A stretch of DNA of 64,000 nucleotides from Bradyrhizobium retamae (GCF_001440415.1 NZ_LLYA01000068.1:1-64000), one strand, 5' to 3'. Shown: positions 28,471 to 37,613, counted from the first letter of the stretch. Program-made: numbers and translations. Notes: generated by a model not told the origin, from the letters alone.

Positions 28471-29856
28471 ATGAGCATAGCCGAAGTCTACGACATGACG
28501 GTTGCGCGCGCACCGCTGGTGCCGCCGAGCCCGCCGCGGGCACCCGACGACATGACGGTGTTCGGGCGGATGAAGGCGATCCGAGAAAGCCCGATCGGTA
28601 GCTGGGGCCAGCGGGCCTATGAGGAAGATATCGTCCAGGGCCGCTTCTTCGGCCGCAGCACGTTCATTCTCAACGCGCCGGATGCGATCAAGCATGTGCT
28701 GGTCGACAATTATGAAAATTATACGCGCACGCCAGCCGGCATCCGGGTGTTGCGTCCGATCCTCGGCGAAGGTCTTTTGATCGCGGAAGGGCGCGCGTGG
28801 AAGCATCAGCGCCGCACGCTGGCGCCGGCATTCACGCCGCGCGCGGTGATGCCGCTCATTCCGCACATGCTGGCGGCGATCGACCAGACGGTCGCCAAGC
28901 TGAGAGGCGCCAACAATGGACACGTCGACCTGCGCGAGGCGATGCAGCGGATGGCGCTCGAGATCGCCGGCCGCACCATGTTCTCGTTCGGGATGGATCG
29001 CCATGGCGCCGCCTTGCGCGATTTCGTGATGGAATATGGCGAGCGGCTGGCGCGCCCGCATTTTCTGGACTTGCTGTTGCCGCTGAGCTGGCCAAGCCCG
29101 CAGGACATTGCGCGCGGCCGCTTCCGCAAGCGCTGGACTGCATTCGTCGGCATGCTGATGGCCGAACGCCGCGCCGCCGGCAAGCAGAAGGGCGCGCCGG
29201 CACGCGATCTGTTCGACCTGATGGGCGACGCGCGCGATCCGGAAACCGGCGAAGCCTTCTCCGACGAACAACTCGGCGATCAAGTCGCGACCATGATTCT
29301 CGCCGGCCATGAGACGACGGCGACCGCACTGTTCTGGGCACTCTATCTCCTGGCGCTCGATCCTGCCACGCAGGAGCAGGTGGCGAGCGAAGTACAGACC
29401 GCGTCCGTCAACGGCGCGTCCGATATCGAGCGGCTGAAATTCACCCGCGCGGTGATCGACGAAACGATGCGGCTCTATCCGCCAGCGTTCCTGATCGCCC
29501 GCGCGGCGATCGGGCCGGATACCATCGCGGGTCTGCCGGTCAAGAAGAAGGACGTCATCCTGATCGCGCCGTGGCTGTTGCATCGGCACGAAAAACTGTG
29601 GCGCGATCCGAGCGCGTTCATCCCGTCCCGCTTCATGACGGGAACGCCGCCCGACCGCTTCGCCTATCTGCCGTTCGGCGTCGGCGCCCGCGTTTGCATC
29701 GGCGCGCATTTCGCGCTGGTCGAGGCGACGCTGGCGCTGGCGAAGATGATCGGCGCGTTTCGCGTCACGCTGGTCGACAATGATCCGGTGATGCCGATCG
29801 GCGTGGTGACGACGCAGCCCGACCGTTCGCCGATGTTTGCCATCACGCCTCGGTAG
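28471..29856 (+). CDS. Cytochrome P450
   Basis: A 461-residue soluble P450 monooxygenase. Visible signatures are the I-helix AGHETT (278-283), the K-helix ETMR (331-334, ExxR) and the heme loop FGVGARVCIG with Cys409 as the thiolate ligand. The distal WKHQRR stretch also fits. The family resembles the fatty-acid or xenobiotic hydroxylases of alphaproteobacteria. No ferredoxin or reductase gene adjoins, so electrons must come from elsewhere. The ATG at 28471 is preferred over 28435; neither has a strong ribosome site. Confidence 0.95.
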   Translation: MSIAEVYDMTVARAPLVPPSPPRAPDDMTVFGRMKAIRESPIGSWGQRAYEEDIVQGRFFGRSTFILNAPDAIKHVLVDNYENYTRTPAGIRVLRPILGEGLLIAEGRAWKHQRRTLAPAFTPRAVMPLIPHMLAAIDQTVAKLRGANNGHVDLREAMQRMALEIAGRTMFSFGMDRHGAALRDFVMEYGERLARPHFLDLLLPLSWPSPQDIARGRFRKRWTAFVGMLMAERRAAGKQKGAPARDLFDLMGDARDPETGEAFSDEQLGDQVATMILAGHETTATALFWALYLLALDPATQEQVASEVQTASVNGASDIERLKFTRAVIDETMRLYPPAFLIARAAIGPDTIAGLPVKKKDVILIAPWLLHRHEKLWRDPSAFIPSRFMTGTPPDRFAYLPFGVGARVCIGAHFALVEATLALAKMIGAFRVTLVDNDPVMPIGVVTTQPDRSPMFAITPR

Positions 29857-29959
29857 TCTTTTCTTGATCGGCCGATTGCCGGACCACGCGAAGAAAATGC
29901 GTCAGAGAAGGAAGCGCATCTTGCGCAGCCCCTTCGGGAGCGTCATCTAGGTTATCACC

Positions 29960-31369
29960 ATGAGCGATACCCAGGCCCAGTTCGCAGTCTTGAAGCAGAC
30001 CGCCGATCCCGCGGTGGTCGACGCCATCACGCAACTGATCGCCAAGGGCGAAGACCGCGAGCTCAACCGGATCAACCTGTTGGATTTCGCTGCGCGCTAC
30101 GGGCTCGACGAGGAAAAGGTCATCTCGGCCTTCCTGCATTCGGCGCGGCTCGGGCTGTTCGATCTCACCTGGAATGTGCTGTGCCCCGGCTGCGGTGGCG
30201 TGCTCGGCGCGCACAACACTCTGAAATCGCTGCGGCACGACGATTACAATTGCGCGCTATGCGCCCAAGGTTACGAGGCATCGGTCGACGACCGCGTCGA
30301 GGTCGCTTTCACGGTCAGCCCGCGCGTCAGGCGCATTGCGGCACACGATCCCAACACGCTGCCGATCTGGGAATATAACCGCCAGATGTTCTGGAGCTCG
30401 GGGATGGACCTGAGCGAGGAATCGATCAAGCGGCTCATCGATGAAGTCTCGCTCGAAGCCATCGAGTTGCCGGCGGGCGAGAAGGCGGTGCTGTCGCTGC
30501 AACTGCCCAATCAGTTCGTCATCGTGTTCGAGCCGGTGACGCATTCGGCGCATTTCTTTGATGTCCAGGGCGAACCGACCCGCGAACGGCAACAGTTTTC
30601 GATCGTCTTCAACAAGCTGCACGCGCCTACGGGCTCGACGGTGATGCGCCCGGGACCGCTACGGCTATCGCTCGAAAACCAGACTGACCACCGGGTGCTG
30701 CCCGCGGTCTGGGTCGCCAACGACACGCTCCATGAACTGCTTGGCAAACGCAAGCCGATCCTGACCGCCAAGCGGATGCTGTCCAACCAGACTTTTCGCG
30801 ACGTCTTCAAGGCGGATAACCTCAACGTCGATCAGCGCCTCAAGATCACCTCGCTGACCTTCCTGTTCACGGACCTCAAGGGCTCCACCGCGCTCTATGA
30901 GCGGGTCGGCGATCTCGCCGCCTTCGACCTGGTGCGCGCGCATTTCCACGCGCTGCTTGAAATCATCGCCTCGGAGAAGGGCGCGGTCGTGAAGACGATC
31001 GGCGATGCCGTGATGGCGACCTTCATCAGGCCGGAACATGCGATCGTCGCGGGCCTGCGCATGCGGGCGGCGATGGCAGTCCTGAATGCCGAGCGCGGCC
31101 GGGAGGACCTGATCATCAAGATCGGCATCCACGAAGGCCCGTGCCTGGCGGTCATGCTGAACGAGCGGCAGGACTATTTCGGCCAGACCGTCAACATCGC
31201 CTCACGGGTGCAGAGCTTGTCGACCTCGCAGGAAATCCACATCACCGGACCTGTGATCGAATCGCCCGCAGTCGCCACGATCCTGGCGAAGCAGGCGATC
31301 CGGCCGATCCAGAAGGAAGCGGCGCTGCGCGGCATCGCCGACAAGGTTATGGTGTACGAGATACCTTAG
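29960..31369 (+). CDS. Class III adenylate/guanylate cyclase with N-terminal zinc-ribbon domain
   Basis: A 469-residue soluble protein. Residues 1-290 form an N-terminal domain found with cyclases in Rhizobiales (DUF5939-like), containing a zinc ribbon CPGC (75-78) ... CALC (98-101). The catalytic domain (about 295-465) has the metal-binding FLFTDLKGST (Asp305) and TIGDAVMATF (Asp349), then KIGIHEGP and FGQTVNIASRVQ, which carry the transition-state Asn and Arg. It should make cAMP or, less likely, cGMP, in response to an unknown cytosolic signal sensed by the front domain. It may act on Crp-family regulators like the one at 47821, but nothing here proves it. Confidence 0.9.
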   Translation: MSDTQAQFAVLKQTADPAVVDAITQLIAKGEDRELNRINLLDFAARYGLDEEKVISAFLHSARLGLFDLTWNVLCPGCGGVLGAHNTLKSLRHDDYNCALCAQGYEASVDDRVEVAFTVSPRVRRIAAHDPNTLPIWEYNRQMFWSSGMDLSEESIKRLIDEVSLEAIELPAGEKAVLSLQLPNQFVIVFEPVTHSAHFFDVQGEPTRERQQFSIVFNKLHAPTGSTVMRPGPLRLSLENQTDHRVLPAVWVANDTLHELLGKRKPILTAKRMLSNQTFRDVFKADNLNVDQRLKITSLTFLFTDLKGSTALYERVGDLAAFDLVRAHFHALLEIIASEKGAVVKTIGDAVMATFIRPEHAIVAGLRMRAAMAVLNAERGREDLIIKIGIHEGPCLAVMLNERQDYFGQTVNIASRVQSLSTSQEIHITGPVIESPAVATILAKQAIRPIQKEAALRGIADKVMVYEIP

Positions 31370-31375
31370 ACAGCG

Positions 31376-31852
31376 CTATTCGATCACGATCTCGCCGGTC
31401 ATGCCGAGCTCGGCGTGGGTCTTGCCGTCGCTGGTCTTGATGTCGCAGCGCAGATCGTTGACGTGGCCGGCTGCGACCGGCACCAGCCACCATTCGGCGG
31501 ATTGTCCCGGATAGACCTCGATCTCGCGAATGGCGCCCTTGAATTCGGCGAGTGTAACGGTCTTGCCGTTCTGCTGCTGCGTCACCTGCGCCTTGCGCGT
31601 GAACACCATCTGCGAGAACGCATGCGAGGTGAAGTAGTGCGGATCGTTGCTCGAATTGCGCAGGATCAGCTTGTAGAGCTTGCCGGTTTCGAGCTTGAGT
31701 TGCTTCGGCGCGAATTCGTGTTTGCCGGGCGAGCCGAGATCGACCGTCACCTCGATCGGCGTCTGTCGCGACAGGTCACCTGCCGCAAGCGCTGCTCCGG
31801 AAGCGATTCCCAACACAACGGCAGCGCCAAGTGCGAAGCGCAAGGAGGCCAT
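31376..31852 (-). CDS. Periplasmic cupredoxin-like copper-binding protein
   Basis: A 158-residue exported protein. A signal peptide covers about 1-23 (LGIASGAALA). The mature domain is a cupredoxin: a histidine in SSNDPHYFTSHAF supplies one ligand, and the C-terminal loop has Cys-x9-His-x4-Met (LRCDIKTSDGKTHAELGM), the type 1 copper ligand set. It may carry electrons or handle copper for iron uptake. The start has GAAGGA 6-7 bases upstream. A perfect 7-7-7 palindrome lies 53-73 bases upstream of the ATG. The convergent cyclase gene ends 7 bases before its stop codon. Confidence 0.85.
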   Translation of the reverse strand: MASLRFALGAAVVLGIASGAALAAGDLSRQTPIEVTVDLGSPGKHEFAPKQLKLETGKLYKLILRNSSNDPHYFTSHAFSQMVFTRKAQVTQQQNGKTVTLAEFKGAIREIEVYPGQSAEWWLVPVAAGHVNDLRCDIKTSDGKTHAELGMTGEIVIE

Positions 31853-32220
31853 GGTCGTTTCCTTCTTTGAAAATAGCCTGCTGAAACAAGGAGTTCTTCC
31901 CTAATGCAAATGCGAATGATTTGCAATTGAATATCGGCCGACTGCCTGCGGCGAATCGCGCAGCCGGCCGTTGGCCGATAGGCGGTGTCTTGCCGAAGCG
32001 GCAAGACTACATGCCTTGAACCGGTCCCCCTCCCAACAGAAAAGCGAAGGCGCGCCGTTGTTTTAGGCGCTGCCCAGGCTTCACGCAGATGTTTCCGTCA
32101 CACCCAACGTGACGCCGATTTAATCTGCACGCCTTGTCAGCCACCGATCGCGCGGATTGCGAAGGCCAGGTCTTCGACCCATATTCGCTCGACAGCTTCT
32201 TCGAATTTGCAGGTAGATTA
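31853..32220. other. Intergenic region between cupredoxin and TerB-like gene
   Basis: 368 bases holding the divergent promoters of both neighbours. It contains the palindrome at 31905-31925 and a 7-bp hairpin TCTTGCC (31988-31994) / GGCAAGA (32000-32006). The stretch 31880-31935 is clearly AT-rich. No additional gene was found. Confidence 0.5.
31905..31925. promoter_or_regulatory. Fur/Mur-like 21-bp palindrome upstream of the cupredoxin gene
   Basis: Perfect arms TGCAAAT (31905-31911) and ATTTGCA (31919-31925) with a 7-base spacer. The layout resembles the binding sites of Fur-family regulators in alphaproteobacteria, including the manganese-responsive Mur. It sits at a promoter-like distance from the cupredoxin ATG and on the far side from the TerB-like gene. 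The identity of the regulator is inferred. Confidence 0.65.
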
Positions 32221-32724
32221 ATGCTCGACGGACTGCGCCAATTCATTGCCGATATCGTCGCTCCCAACGCGGATCAGGATTTCGCGTTCGACGATACCGG
32301 GTATCTTCTCGCGGCGACTGCACTACTGGTCCATGTCGTCTCGCTTGACGGCGAGCCGAGCGTGATCGAGAAGCGCAAATTACACAGTTTGATCGAAAGC
32401 CGCTTCAAGCTCGATCGCGGGACGGCGGATCATTTGATCGCGTCGGCGACGCGGGCCGAAGGCGATGCGGTCGATCTCTATCGTTTCACCAGCGTCATCA
32501 TGCGTTCGGTGAACGAAGAGGGCCGGCTTCGCATCATCGAGATGATGTGGGAACTGGTATACGCGGACGGCCAGGTCAGCGAATTCGAGGATAACGTCGT
32601 CTGGCGCGCAGCCGACCTGCTCGGCATTTCCTCGCGCGACCGGATCGACCTCAAGCATCGGGTGGCCGAGCGGCAGCCGGTCTCGTCTGCAGGTGCGCCG
32701 AAGGCCGAAGACGCAGCAATGTGA
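32221..32724 (+). CDS. TerB-family protein
   Basis: A 167-residue all-helical cytosolic protein of the TerB / DjlA N-terminal type. The two helical halves each carry the acidic loop typical of the family: HVVSLDGEPSVIEKRKLH and ELVYADGQVSEFEDNVVWR, which may bind metal. The name tellurite resistance is historical, and the function is unknown. The ATG at 32221 follows AGGTAG; the frame is open to 32134 but that part looks non-coding. Monocistronic. Confidence 0.85.
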   Translation: MLDGLRQFIADIVAPNADQDFAFDDTGYLLAATALLVHVVSLDGEPSVIEKRKLHSLIESRFKLDRGTADHLIASATRAEGDAVDLYRFTSVIMRSVNEEGRLRIIEMMWELVYADGQVSEFEDNVVWRAADLLGISSRDRIDLKHRVAERQPVSSAGAPKAEDAAM

Positions 32725-32953
32725 CAATGCGCGGCGCAGCCACGCATCATTGCAGATGACGAAACTTTGATGTGCGCCGCAACCGGCTGCGCCAGCGCGC
32801 GATAAGCCTGAAAACATAGGGACTTCAGCGCGTGGAGCACACAGGCCGGCATGGCGCCATGTTTGGGGGATGGCTTGCGCCACACCGCGCGCCTATGCTC
32901 TCGTTCTCGTGCTGGCGGCATAACCCTGATTTGATTTTTAAGAGAATTCAATC

Positions 32954-33733
32954 GTGACCGAGCGTGTGACGCTGATTACTGGTGCATCGGCGGGCATAGG
33001 CACCGAGCTGGCGCGCGTTTTTGCATCGAAGGGTCATCGCGTAGCGCTGGTGGCGCGGCGCGCTGATCGCCTGGAAGCGTTGGCGGCGGAAATCAAGGCG
33101 GCCGGCGGCGCGGCGCCGATCGTCATTCCCTGCGACCTTGCGCAACCCGACTGCGGCGACAGGATTGCCGAGGCCTTGACCGCCTCCGGCGTGGAGGTTG
33201 AATACCTCGTCAACAACGCCGGATTTGGCGTGTTTGGCAGAGCGATCCAGCGCGATCGGTCCAACCAGCTTGAGATAATCGCCGTCAATATCCGCGCGCT
33301 GACTGACCTGTCACTGCGGTTTTCCGATCACCTGATCCGCAATCGCGGCGGCCTTCTCAACGTCGGCTCGATTGCGGGCTTTCTGCCGGGGCCGGGAATG
33401 GCGGTCTATTACGCGTCCAAGGCCTATGTGCTGTCGTTCACCGAAGCCATGCGCGCAGAACTGGCGCCACATGGCGTGCGCGTGACGGTGTTGTGTCCGG
33501 GACCCGTGCCCTCGGAATTTCAGGCGCGCGCCGGATTCAGACCCGGCTATGATTCGTCGATCCTCAATATGTCGTCGGCCGATGTCGCGCAGCAGGCCTA
33601 CAGCGGCCTCATGGCGAACAAACGGGCAGTGTTGCCGGGCCTCGGCATCAAGATTGTGCCGTTCATGCTCCGGCTGGTTCCGCGCTCCTTTGTCCTCGGG
33701 GCGATCGGCCGCTTCCAGCTCCGCCAGCGCTGA
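32954..33733 (+). CDS. Short-chain dehydrogenase/reductase (DltE-like)
   Basis: A 259-residue classical SDR of the COG0300 (DltE-like) subgroup. The cofactor motif is TLITGASAGIG, with ARRADRL after the second strand suggesting NADP(H). LVNNAGFGVFG follows, and the catalytic Ser (NVGSIAGF) and Tyr-x3-Lys (YYASKAY) are intact. The C terminus is basic with a hydrophobic stretch (about 225-250), so it may associate with membrane. The substrate is unknown. Confidence 0.9.
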   Translation: MTERVTLITGASAGIGTELARVFASKGHRVALVARRADRLEALAAEIKAAGGAAPIVIPCDLAQPDCGDRIAEALTASGVEVEYLVNNAGFGVFGRAIQRDRSNQLEIIAVNIRALTDLSLRFSDHLIRNRGGLLNVGSIAGFLPGPGMAVYYASKAYVLSFTEAMRAELAPHGVRVTVLCPGPVPSEFQARAGFRPGYDSSILNMSSADVAQQAYSGLMANKRAVLPGLGIKIVPFMLRLVPRSFVLGAIGRFQLRQR

Positions 33734-33899
33734 AGAAACCCCAGTTTTTTCCGGTGTTCTTGCCCGTTCGCACCGCGGGTCGGGGCGCTGACCGCATCTG
33801 GCCCGCGGTTTGCTTACAATTTTGGATGTGTGCGTGAACTCACCCGAAATTAACAGTCACTTAGGTATGGTTTCGATTCGAGGCACCTGAGCAACGTCG

Positions 33900-34700
33900 A
33901 TGTCGTTCCGCTCGAGCAAAAAAGACGACAACATCGTGCCCTTTCCGGGCAGAGGGGCGCTGGCTGCGCCTGACGCCGCATCCCTGTCACCGGTTCTGAT
34001 CGTTCTCCACCAGGAAAGCTCGACGCCCGGCCGGGTCGGCAACGCGCTGCGCGCGCTCGGCTATCCCCTCGATATCAGGCGTCCGCGGTTCGGCGACCCG
34101 TTGCCTAAAACATTGGCCCAGCATGCCGGCGCGGTCATCTTCGGCGGCCCGATGAGCGCCAACGACTCCGAGGAGTATGTCCGCCGTGAGATCGACTGGA
34201 TCGAAATTCCCTTGCGCGAGCGGCGGCCGTTTCTCGGCATCTGCCTGGGCGCCCAGATGCTTGCCAAACAATTGGGCGCGCCGGTCGCGCCGCATCATGA
34301 AGGCAGGGTCGAGGTCGGTTACTATCCGATCCGCCCAACCGCTGCCGGTCACGCGCTCTGTTCGGACTGGCCGGAGCGCGTCTACCATTGGCACGGCGAA
34401 GGATTCCAACTGCCTGACGGCGCCGAACTGCTTGCCGAAGGCGATGACTTTCCGGTGCAGGCGTTTCGGCACGGCCACGCGTTCGGCTTCCAGTTTCATC
34501 CCGACGTCACCTACGCCATGATGCATCGCTGGACCACGCGCGGATGCGTGCGGATGGATTCGCCAGGCGCGCAGCCGCGTCACCTTCACTTCGAAGGCCG
34601 CGCCGTGCACGACGTCGTCGAACGGGCGTGGCTGAAGAATTTCATTGCAGGCTGGATCGTGCGCGCGCCGCAGGCGGCTCTGCTGGAAGCGGCCGAATAG
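33900..34700 (+). CDS. Class I glutamine amidotransferase-like protein
   Basis: A 266-residue protein with a GATase1 domain (about 30-215). It shows AGAVIFGGPMSAND, the nucleophile elbow LGICLGAQMLA, YHWHGEGFQLP and the catalytic His in FGFQFHPDVTY. Single-domain members resemble GMP-synthase amidotransferase domains but lack the synthetase partner and often act on gamma-glutamyl compounds. The C-terminal 50 residues are an extension common to rhizobial members. No strong ribosome site precedes the ATG. Confidence 0.85.
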   Translation: MSFRSSKKDDNIVPFPGRGALAAPDAASLSPVLIVLHQESSTPGRVGNALRALGYPLDIRRPRFGDPLPKTLAQHAGAVIFGGPMSANDSEEYVRREIDWIEIPLRERRPFLGICLGAQMLAKQLGAPVAPHHEGRVEVGYYPIRPTAAGHALCSDWPERVYHWHGEGFQLPDGAELLAEGDDFPVQAFRHGHAFGFQFHPDVTYAMMHRWTTRGCVRMDSPGAQPRHLHFEGRAVHDVVERAWLKNFIAGWIVRAPQAALLEAAE

Positions 34701-34812
34701 CCGCCACGCGGAATTTGCCCGCGCGTCCGAACGTCTTTCAAAAACCGCTGATGTGATAGGGTCGCGCTCCTGAGCCCGCACGGCAATGACAAGAACGACA
34801 GGGAGACCCGCG

Positions 34813-35625
34813 GTGACCTATCAGCATATTCTCTTCGAGGTGAGCGACAAGATCGCGACCATCACGCTCAATCGCCCCGACCGCATGAACGCATGGACCG
34901 CGACCATGGAGCGCGAAGTGCGCCATGCAATGGAGGCGGCCAGCGCCGACGACAATGTCCGCGTCATCGTGCTCACCGGCGCCGGCCGTGCCTTCTGCGC
35001 AGGTGCCGACATGGAGGCGTTGCAGGCCATCGACCCCAGCGAGATCAGGCGCGGCGAGAACATCCCGCCCTTCGACATGAACCGCCGGGCGGACTGGCAG
35101 ACGCGCTACGCCTATTATCCGGCGATCCCAAAACCCGTGATCGGCATGCTCAACGGCGCTACCGCCGGCATCGGCCTGGTCCACGCGCTCTATTGCGACC
35201 TGCGCTTCGCCGCCGACAATACCGTCTTCACCACCTCGTTTGCGCGCCGCGGGCTGATCGCCGAGCACGGCATTAGCTGGATGCTGCCACGCATCGTCGG
35301 CCACGCCAATGCGCTGGACTTGCTGATGTCGGCGCGACGGGTTTCGAGCGAGGAAGCCTTGCGCATCGGGCTGGTCAACCGGATCTATCCGCCGGACCAG
35401 TTGCGCGAACAGACGTATGCCTACGCGCGCGATCTCGCCGATTTCGTCTCGCCCAGCGCGATTTCTGTAATCAAGCGCCAGCTCTATGACGTGCCGTTCC
35501 AAACGCTCGCCGAAGCCACCATCGATGCCAACCGCGAAATGCAGATCGCGCTGAAGGGGAGCGATTTCCGGGAGGGGGTAGCGAGTTTTGTGGAGAAGCG
35601 GCCGCCGTGGTTTACGGGGAAGTGA
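34813..35625 (+). CDS. Enoyl-CoA hydratase/isomerase family protein
   Basis: A 270-residue crotonase. Typical blocks are ATITLNRPDRMNAW, VIVLTGAGRAFCAGADM (oxyanion hole) and the second oxyanion loop GATAGIGLVHALYCDLRFA. Of the two catalytic glutamates of mammalian hydratase, the second is present in RRGLIAEHGISW but the first is replaced (GLVHA), so isomerase or another crotonase reaction is possible. GTG 34813 is chosen with GGGAG 7 bases upstream; ATG 34786 is the alternative and has no ribosome site. Confidence 0.88.
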   Translation: MTYQHILFEVSDKIATITLNRPDRMNAWTATMEREVRHAMEAASADDNVRVIVLTGAGRAFCAGADMEALQAIDPSEIRRGENIPPFDMNRRADWQTRYAYYPAIPKPVIGMLNGATAGIGLVHALYCDLRFAADNTVFTTSFARRGLIAEHGISWMLPRIVGHANALDLLMSARRVSSEEALRIGLVNRIYPPDQLREQTYAYARDLADFVSPSAISVIKRQLYDVPFQTLAEATIDANREMQIALKGSDFREGVASFVEKRPPWFTGK

Positions 35626-35640
35626 GGGGGAGTTGGTCTA

Positions 35641-35732
35641 ACAGCCCGTCTTCGCCCGTTGGGCTACGCCGGGCTCGCTTCGCCCTTCTGGCTCTTGCGT
35701 GGCTGCGCCACGCGTAGCCCGAAGGGCGAAGC
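35641..35732. repeat. Inverted repeat next to tRNA-Ala
   Basis: GCTTCGCCCTT (35677-35687) pairs with AAGGGCGAAGC (35722-35732), and GGCTACGCC occurs in the left half with GCGTAGCC in the right. It begins 16 bases after the enoyl-CoA hydratase stop and ends one base from the 3' CCA of the tRNA, so it may terminate both transcripts. Confidence 0.65.
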
Positions 35733-35733
35733 G

Positions 35734-35809
<76 letters not shown>

Positions 35810-35994
35810 GTCGCGACCGCCTCGACATCGTCCGAAGCAGCCGACAATCGGCGCCATTTACAGTCCGGCCCAAGGCCAAGTCAAGAACGGTGAAAGTACC
35901 GATTTTGGCGTGATTTTGCCGGGAACTTCCCTTGTTTGCGAGAGGATGAACCGATATCTAGCTGTTTACCCCTCCTCGCGAGCTCCCCCCTCCC

Positions 35995-36285
35995 ATGCGC
36001 GCTATCCTCGACATCGTCATCATTGTCCTTGACCTATACGTCTGGCTTTTGATCGCCGCGGCCATCCTGTCCTGGCTGATCGCCTTCAATGTCGTGAACA
36101 CGCGCAACGGGTTCGTCGCGGCGGTAGCCGAATTCCTGTACCGGATCACCGAGCCGGCGCTGGCGCCGATCCGCCGGTTCATGCCCAACCTGGGTGGGCT
36201 CGACATCTCGCCGATCATCCTGATCCTGGTCATCATGCTCATCCAGCGGGTAATCCTCTACTACGTCTATCCCAACGTCATCTGA
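35995..36285 (+). CDS. YggT family membrane protein
   Basis: A 96-residue integral membrane protein with an N-terminal helix pair region (LDLYVWLLIAAAILSWLIAF) and a C-terminal helix (IILILVIMLIQRVILYYV), separated by the family motif YRITEPALAPIRRFMP. YggT proteins are linked to osmotic or ionic tolerance and cell-division membranes. It stands directly before the DUF167 (YggU) gene, a pairing conserved across proteobacteria, and then folD. Confidence 0.92.
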   Translation: MRAILDIVIIVLDLYVWLLIAAAILSWLIAFNVVNTRNGFVAAVAEFLYRITEPALAPIRRFMPNLGGLDISPIILILVIMLIQRVILYYVYPNVI

Positions 36286-36315
36286 CCGCGAGCACTGATA
36301 GCTGACGGATGCCCC

Positions 36316-36633
36316 ATGGATCCCTGGCGCTACTCCACCGACGGCATCAGTGTCGCGCTGCGGGTGACACCGCGCGGCGGCCGCGACGATATCGATGGCA
36401 TTGAGACGCTCGCCAACGGCCGCTCGGTGGTGAAGGTTCGCGTCCGCGCCATCGCCGACGGCGGCGAAGCCAACCGTGCGGTCACGGAACTGATGGCGAA
36501 GGTGCTCGGCGTCCCGAAGGCGAGGGTGAAGATCCTGTCGGGCATGACCTCGCGCATCAAGCAGGTCGCCGTTGACGGCGATCCCAAAATTCTCGGCGAA
36601 ACGCTGCGAAAGGTAGCCGCCGCCAAAGCATGA
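36316..36633 (+). CDS. DUF167 (YggU) family protein
   Basis: A 105-residue cytosolic alpha/beta protein. Family features are [44 protein letters not shown] and [16 protein letters not shown]. Function unknown. 30 bases follow yggT, so they probably share a transcript. The last two codons and stop (AAA GCA TGA) lie at the edge of the dispersed repeat at 36628, so that repeat now supplies the stop codon. Confidence 0.9.
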   Translation: MDPWRYSTDGISVALRVTPRGGRDDIDGIETLANGRSVVKVRVRAIADGGEANRAVTELMAKVLGVPKARVKILSGMTSRIKQVAVDGDPKILGETLRKVAAAKA

Positions 36634-36693
36634 TCCGGACCCGGAGGGCCGCGGAAGCGCAAAGTGGGAACCGGTTTTACGAAAAGATCATGC
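36628..36693. repeat. Dispersed inverted repeat, GAGCATGATC family, copy 2 (inverted)
   Basis: Outer arms GCATGATC and GATCATGC with the core GTGGGAACCGGTTTT, in the opposite orientation to the copies at 14100 and 47611. The left end overlaps the stop codon of the DUF167 gene, and the right end lies about 25 bases before folD. Confidence 0.75.
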
Positions 36694-36718
36694 GTCAAGA
36701 CGAAGACGAAGGATTGAG

Positions 36719-37603
36719 ATGACGGCACGCATTATCGACGGAAAGGTCATTGCGGCGGAGCTTCGCGCCCGTGTCGCGGAAGAGGTCGCGCGGGTCAAAG
36801 GCGAGCATCAGGTCACACCGGGCCTTGCGGTGGTGCTGGTCGGCAACGACGCCGCCAGCGAGGTCTATGTTCGCAGCAAGCACACCCAGACCCAGGCCGC
36901 CGCCATGGCCTCGTTCGAGCACAAACTGCCCGCCGACGTCGCGCAGGCCGATCTCCTGGCGCTGATCGCAAAGCTCAACCGCGATCCCGCCGTGCACGGC
37001 ATTCTCGTGCAATTGCCGCTGCCGAAATCGCTTCACACCGAAACCATCATCAACGCGATCGATCCCGCCAAGGATGTTGACGGGCTGCATCCCAACAATG
37101 CCGGCCGGCTGGCCGGCGGCTTTGCCGCGCTGTCGCCGTGTACGCCGCTCGGTTGCATCATCCTGACCAAGAGCGTGCATGCCTCGCTGGAAGGCATGAA
37201 CGCGATCGTCATCGGCCGCTCCAACCTGGTTGGCCGCCCGCTGGTGCAGTTGCTGCTGAATGAAAATGCGACGGTGACGATCGCGCATTCGCGCTCAAAG
37301 GACCTGCCGCAACTTTGCGCCGGCGCCGATCTGGTCTATGCCGCGGTCGGCAAGCCCGAGATGGTTCGCGCCGACTGGATCAAGCCGGGCGCCACCGTGA
37401 TCGACGTCGGCATCAACCGCCTGCCTTTGGCTGACGGCAAGACGCGGCTGGTCGGCGATGTCGCGTTCAAGGAAGTGGCCGAAGTTGCCGGCGCGATTAC
37501 GCCGGTGCCGGGCGGCGTCGGCCAGATGACGGTGGCGTGCCTGCTGGTGAATACGCTGCGTGCGGCCTGTGCGATTCACGGGCTGCCGAAGCCGGCGGTG
37601 TAG
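36719..37603 (+). CDS. folD: Methylenetetrahydrofolate dehydrogenase / cyclohydrolase FolD
   Basis: Interconverts 5,10-methylene-THF and 10-formyl-THF, supplying PurH and formyl-Met-tRNA synthesis. At 294 residues it is of normal length. The catalytic Tyr and Lys are in [13 protein letters not shown], followed by [18 protein letters not shown], the Rossmann motif [12 protein letters not shown] and the signature [22 protein letters not shown] lies upstream of the ATG. It closes the yggT-DUF167-folD run. Confidence 0.97.
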   Translation: MTARIIDGKVIAAELRARVAEEVARVKGEHQVTPGLAVVLVGNDAASEVYVRSKHTQTQAAAMASFEHKLPADVAQADLLALIAKLNRDPAVHGILVQLPLPKSLHTETIINAIDPAKDVDGLHPNNAGRLAGGFAALSPCTPLGCIILTKSVHASLEGMNAIVIGRSNLVGRPLVQLLLNENATVTIAHSRSKDLPQLCAGADLVYAAVGKPEMVRADWIKPGATVIDVGINRLPLADGKTRLVGDVAFKEVAEVAGAITPVPGGVGQMTVACLLVNTLRAACAIHGLPKPAV

Positions 37604-37613
37604 GTGTTACCTT

